DNA of 64,000 nucleotides, from assembly GCA_036852015.1 (NCBI GenBank), contig JAANDG010000524.1, forward strand, positions 1 to 64,000, read 5' to 3'. Positions 60,401-64,000 of this stretch are shown here, in pieces. The notes under the pieces are model-generated. The model was not told the DNA's origin, did not search any database, and was given only the letters and a program-made list of their open reading frames with translations. Each line of letters starts with the position of its first letter. Position 1 is the stretch's first letter. Source of the DNA: Pelodera strongyloides (taxonomy: Eukaryota; Nematoda; Chromadorea; Rhabditida; Rhabditidae). A program made the position numbers and the translations under genes.

Positions 60401-61386
60401 TACAATTCAATCGATAAAAATGTCCAATCAATATCTGCCAAAGTAAGTTGAATCCGCTGTTTAGCCGCTCCTATTGATTTATGTTGATTTTTTTTATACT
60501 AAAGTAATTGTACCACAGAGGATCGGCAGAATTTATACAACTGTACTTTGTACTGTGTACTCTATGATATTATTGATTACCGATTGACAATTACGCTAAT
60601 TGCCTTACCCGGTTAATTTGTTGTAATGACATGTCAGCATCGCACCACGTGGGTGTGTGACTGAATTTCGCACGCCATGCTGCACTGTAGTCTGCCGAAT
60701 CGGTCTGATTCACGAGGTACTTCTCGAAAAACTAAAAGAAATTGATCGATAATTAAAAATCAATAAACACAATCAAACAGTAATTAGGTTCAGGGAATTA
60801 TTAGCATTAGTTATTGACAACGGATGTCATTTTGTTGATGCGCTTATTAATTTTTCATCGGCTGCCAGTTGCCATTCTTTGAAAAGTTAGAGTTGATAGT
60901 ATCTATAAAAAGGTACACAGAATGGAGATCTACGTTTCAAACTCTGCATATGAAAGAACAAAACAAACACATTCACTACGCATCAGGTACAGAGATTTTG
61001 GTATTTATTTACTTTTTAGCAGGTAGAGTAAAAAAAAACGAATAAATTACATAACGACGCTTATCATTGATCTACGAGTGGCGTCAAAAATCACTATTAA
61101 TTTCCCCAAAGAATAGACATGATATGGTGTGATGAATCAATAAAATAAATCTCTTAAAGGCTGCTGATAAAGTGTTCAATTATAAAACAGCAATGTCGAC
61201 AAATTATAACAATAATGAAACATTCAATTCAATAAAAGAAAAATCAATAAACAATGTAAAAGACTAAAAATCGATAAAATAAATGGACTAAAAATCAATA
61301 AAATCAATAATTGGTGTCACCTTGCGTATTGGTCCCTCCCTCGGCTTATTGGGGACTGAGTGGTCCGACGAGTGGACCTTACTCAT
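44356..61386 (-). CDS. ptc: Patched-family multipass membrane protein, complete
   Basis: RND-type transporter/receptor with a sterol-sensing domain. 38 exons from 61386 down to the stop at 44356-44358 give 1,296 residues in phase (first 61321-61386, then 60609-60731, 60313-60382, 59700-59822, 59016-59077, and so on to 44583-44647 and 44356-44439). Diagnostic motifs: TM1 about 96-114 then LWVPQGGRLEEEL; WRLADLCFKP; MIPCIWITPIDCFWEGAKP (256-274); AGIGAAYLDRPCIDP; GCKGFGKNIMEW; sterol-sensing domain from about 615 with FNAATTQ and the proton-pathway motif GLGIDD (692-697); second half with FTFWDQYLLLRW and GIGVEFTAHV (1203-). It ends NGLCVLPVLLTLVGPDCEV, directly after the last helix, so there is almost no C-terminal tail. 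It follows true Patched (PTC-1/PTC-3) rather than the PTR group. The start ATG lies six bases after a TTTGCAG acceptor. Introns carry several miniature elements. Confidence 0.96.
45366..45428. repeat. (TC)n microsatellite
   Basis: CT repeats in a Patched intron. A similar, less regular tract is at 46310-46392. Confidence 0.85.
45765..45860 (+). mobile_element. retroposon 3' tail
   Basis: ATCGTTGCATGTGGCTTAAT ... TATATGATGCACACTTATAT ... CAATAAATTATTATTG, matching the minus-strand copy at 44020-44105. Shorter matches to GATGCACAC ... AATAAAT are at 48465-48510 (-), 53440-53485 (-) and 53985-54040 (+, ending in an AAAT repeat). Confidence 0.6.
46090..46165 (-). repeat. tRNA-like sequence in a Patched intron
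   Basis: On the minus strand: GGAGTGCTCTCATGGCGTAG with A box TGGCGTAGTGG, then B box GGTTCGAACCAC and CACTCC, so the two ends can pair over six bases. The anticodon arm is poor. Probably a tRNA pseudogene or SINE head. Confidence 0.5.
46688..47084. mobile_element. family 3 TTAA-flanked element
   Basis: Starts TTAAAGGGCATGTCAAG and ends CTTGACATTCCCTTTAA. The inner arms pair only loosely. Same TTAA boundary as families 1 and 2. In the Patched intron between exons 46459-46608 and 47261-47367. Confidence 0.75.
51089..51490. repeat. degenerate ~40-50-bp repeat
   Basis: The word GATCTGAGACCACC with ACGAAGAG after it recurs at least six times at uneven spacing in a Patched intron. Open frames in it are not supported by splice sites. 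Confidence 0.7.
54778..54895. repeat. (AG)n microsatellite
   Basis: AG/GAGA repeats in a Patched intron. Confidence 0.85.
55742..55918. mobile_element. family 1 MITE
   Basis: Left end TTCAAGCGAAAAAACCGCCG (terminal TTAA mutated), right end GCCGGCATTTCGCTTTAA. The interior is typical. In a Patched intron. Confidence 0.85.
57671..57885. repeat. (AG)n microsatellite
   Basis: About 215 bases of AG-rich repeats upstream of the plus-strand edge of a Patched exon (57907-57976). The Ser/Leu and Arg/Glu open frames across it are artefacts. Confidence 0.9.
59503..59684. mobile_element. family 1 MITE beside a Patched exon
   Basis: TTAAATCGGAATACCGGTCG at the left, GGCCGATATTTCGCTTTAA at the right. 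Its right end is 15 bases from the exon at 59700, just past the donor of that exon on the minus strand. Confidence 0.85.
60045..60175. mobile_element. family 5 hairpin element
   Basis: GCCATATTCACCACTACGA at the left pairs with GGTGGTGTGGTGAATATGGC at the right; internal CTCGGGGAAACG and GGGGACAGAAAAT as at 38525-38680. Confidence 0.7.
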
Positions 61387-61821
61387 TCGATACTGCAAAT
61401 CAATAAACTATAAATTACACTATCGATTTATTTGTTGACGAGCGAGAGGTCACGGAGAGACTCAATATGTGTTCATCAATAGCTAGTTTCCATATCGAGC
61501 GTATTGTGAATCCTCACAAACAAACAAACAAACAAACGTTTTTTTCAATAATATTACAGAACAACTAATAGAGATGACTGCAGATAAGTATAAGTAGAGT
61601 AATTGGGCGATCGATTACGATTTTAATGGAGATCCAGCAAAGGGTCAGAATCACTAGAAATCCGTAACTAGGATCTCATTCATATTCACACTAATAATGG
61701 TAAATTAAAATAGCAAAAAAAAGGAGAGAGTGTACCACCAAACTTGACTGCCTCTTGAAAATATAAACAAACTTTTTTGCAGTTTCAATCTTTCTACACA
61801 ATTTCTAGTTGCATTTTCTGG

Positions 61822-61985
61822 TATAGCGTCCAGTTTTGAAACATATGACAGACGCTGTGTTCTAGGATGTAGTGTATGCAAATTACTGCACGATTACTAG
61901 ACTGACTATATTAATTTGCATACATCACAGAAGAATGTACATGTCCCAAATATGTTTCAAAAACTGGTCGTTATTTCGTTTTAAA
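61822..61985. mobile_element. family 1-related MITE, variant interior
   Basis: Right end TTTCAAAAACTGGTCGTTAT ... TTTCGTTTTAA and a left arm GTCCAGTTTTGAAACATAT. The interior is a near palindrome (GTATGCAAATTACTGC against TTAATTTGCATAC) that differs from the main type. Confidence 0.7.
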
Positions 61986-62540
61986 AACATGAATTAACAT
62001 GATGTTTATAGAGTGAAACAAAGAACTAGGCTAGAGAAGCAAACAAGACAAGCGAGAAACATGTCTAGCATAAAAGGGACATGCTCTAACCGTGTGCTAT
62101 ATAGATGCTATCTGTATACTAGATCAGTCTGGCAACCGAATAAAGAAAGAAAGCATTCTATGCTCAAAACCGCTGAGTGTGGGAGAAAGGTCAAGTATTG
62201 AAAGTTTTGGTGTTAGTGGGGAGAAAATCCTTGAGAGGGAGAGGGAGAAAACCGGGTCTGACACTAGGGGGGAGGCTGGGAGGGAAAACTAAGAAGGGGA
62301 AATAACCGGGAACTTGTGCTCGGGGAGTCGGCTTCCCTGGGAATCGAAAGTTATAAAGTAACGCAACCATGTAAGTAAATCAACGATCTGCGTAGAAGAG
62401 AAAGTAACGAAAAAAACGAGGACAAATATTGTTGCGTTCGCCTTGGAGAGTTTTACTTCTGCTGGTATTTCTAACCAAAATTATCCGGGTTCAGAATTAG
62501 GAGTAAGTCTGAAGATGTCTCTATCATGAACCGTCACCTT

Positions 62541-62722
62541 TTAAACAAAATACCCGGTCGGTTTTTGAAACACATCGAGTACACCAGCATTCGTATGCAG
62601 CCTATGCAAATGACCATACATTATAATAAAAAAACGAGCTAAATTCGAGCAAATTAGCATAAATACGCAAGAATTCAGTTGTTCACGATGAGTTTCAAAA
62701 GCCGGCCGGTATTTCGCTTTAA
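62541..62722. mobile_element. family 1 MITE
   Basis: Left end TTAAACAAAATACCCGGTCG, right end GCCGGCCGGTATTTCGCTTTAA trimmed to the shared arm. Interior ATGCAAATGACC and CGCAAGAATTCAG as in other copies. Confidence 0.85.
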
Positions 62723-63536
62723 GAAAATCTGGGAATATAATGAAAAGTAGTGCAAGTTTAGTTAGAACTACCGGTACACTATCGGAACTCGCAGAACAAA
62801 ATAATAAATCACTGAGCGTCTACTTCCTCCAAATGTTGTGACGCAGAAAGACCATGTTTATGAACACCTTTTGTATTTTCATTCAATTGAAAGAAAGAGA
62901 TAAGTTCTCAAAAGTGAACGCGCAATCAATAATTTAAACAATTCAAAACTACGACGGTTTTCGAAATTGTCGAAAGAAATTCAGTCAGCACAATGTACGA
63001 TATCTAAACCATACAGTAAATATAGAAAGTTGAATTATAAAGGCGGGGACCCGGTACCCGGGGTGGTGCGCGGCGATAGCCTGGCGCAGAGCCTAGCCTA
63101 AGCGGAGTTGTGCAAAACGGCGAAACGGCGAAAAAGTCGGAAGCCTAGCGGAATTAAGCATTTTTACGGATAAAAGAATGGGAAACAGTATTGAAAAACG
63201 AAAGACTGTTTCCTGATGGAAAACTTTCCCACTACTGGGAATTATGTCTATGTGAACACAACTTGCTAGGGCTAGGCTCCCGTGGAAATTTTCCCTGTAA
63301 ATGTTCCGGACCAAATATTTCCCAAAACATCGATTGTGGTTTGGCGTAAAGGGAGCAATCCGTCTAGCCGGTCTTTTCTCTTCTCTAATACATAAAAGAA
63401 AATTAAAACTGGAATATTGCGGTTGGACGGTTAGCTCTTCTTTGTAGTGTGTAGTGTGCACCTGCTGGACGCTGTTCAGCTACAAGAATATAACGGAGCC
63501 CGTCTAATTTGTTAGCAAAAACGTAATTCGACGTTG

Positions 63537-63615
63537 TTTATGGTGGCGTAGTGGTTAGGAGTTAGGACAGCGGACTCCTAATCACAAGACGCGGGTTCGA
63601 TTCCGGCTGACCAGA
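63537..63615 (+). repeat. tRNA-Arg(CCT)-like sequence
   Basis: A box TGGCGTAGTGG and perfect B box GGTTCGATTCC, with GGACTCCTAATC in the anticodon position as in tRNA-Arg(CCT). The acceptor stem does not pair and the anticodon stem is weak, so a pseudogene or SINE head is more likely than a working tRNA. Confidence 0.5.
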
Positions 63616-64000
63616 AAAAAACAGGTAATTTTGTGGTATCCAGTATCCACCATACATTTATTATGTTTATTGTTTATTTACAGTAATATTGTAAATAATA
63701 TTTTTATGTTTATTACAGTACTATGGTAAACAATATTTTTTGCTTTGTTCTACATAAAAAAGTATCTTACACATTTGTACACTATATTCAGACAGCGTAA
63801 CAAAGTTATTGTTAAAGGGATGGGTTCACTACAAAATCACCTTTTTTTTATGCTTTACTTTGATTGTACAAAGGAAAACTTAAACAAAGAGCATAAAAAA
63901 TATTACTTGAATTATTCCCTAGGGCAGATATTAGGTAAAAAAGGTGAGTATTGATCTTTTTCCGATAAAGTTGTACTGCAAGATAAACTAAGGAACCTAA

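Larger units (their letters stand above)
61393..64000. other. region upstream of Patched: repeats, no gene recognised
   Basis: Contains two family 1 elements, an (AAAC)n run near 61516-61540, a GC-rich patch near 63040-63110, and a tRNA-like sequence. The 122-codon minus-strand frame at 63093-63461 has no recognisable motif and overlaps imperfect inverted words, so it is not called. The Patched promoter, or an upstream operon partner, would lie here or beyond. Confidence 0.5.

Noticed and set aside
63093..63461. 122-codon minus-strand frame near the right end
   Set aside because: No recognisable domain and overlaps inverted words (GAAACAG/CTGTTTC) typical of a small repeat element.
63541..63613. 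Functional tRNA-Arg(CCT) gene
   Set aside because: The B box is perfect, but acceptor and anticodon stems do not pair well.

Overview
The window looks like chromosomal DNA from a nematode. The genes are split into many short exons. Introns start with GT and end in a short T-rich tract plus CAG or TAG. Two genes have an acceptor-like site within a few bases of the start ATG, as in spliced-leader trans-splicing. Introns and spacers are full of palindromic miniature elements, tRNA-derived SINEs and microsatellites. Species cannot be told from the sequence alone.

Layout. 1-52 is the end of an exon from an unidentified gene. 1567-5244 (+) is a complete five-exon gene for a 535-residue Cys-rich, B-box-like/coiled-coil (TRIM-like) protein; one intron holds a LINE 3' fragment and a 272-bp hairpin element. 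5970-11560 is a 5.5-kb array of a 61-bp satellite whose monomer is itself a hairpin. 14072-25494 (+) is a proline-rich protein gene with a short coiled-coil-like region; its 5' end was not found, and one intron carries a 4.3-kb double insertion. 27336-34275 (+) is pantothenate kinase, first step of coenzyme A synthesis, lacking its last ~25 codons. 35289-41814 (+) is the membrane half of V-ATPase subunit a, lacking its N-terminal half. 44356-61386 (-) is a complete 38-exon Patched homologue of 1,296 residues.

The four named genes have no obvious shared pathway; Patched and V-ATPase a are convergent. The most unusual points are: (i) the PanK/V-ATPase junction, where both genes are cut and the flanking exons are in compatible phase; (ii) the hairpin satellite and its decayed outlying copies; (iii) a TTAA-flanked palindromic element family with about ten copies, some nested or rearranged; (iv) a 50-bp triplication that copies an exon end with both splice sites beside a tandem insertion; and (v) a LINE and a SINE sharing one 3' tail.

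All exon models were read by eye from splice sites and checked for phase. Summed exon lengths are divisible by three for the TRIM-like, V-ATPase and Patched models. Element families are defined only by copies inside this window.
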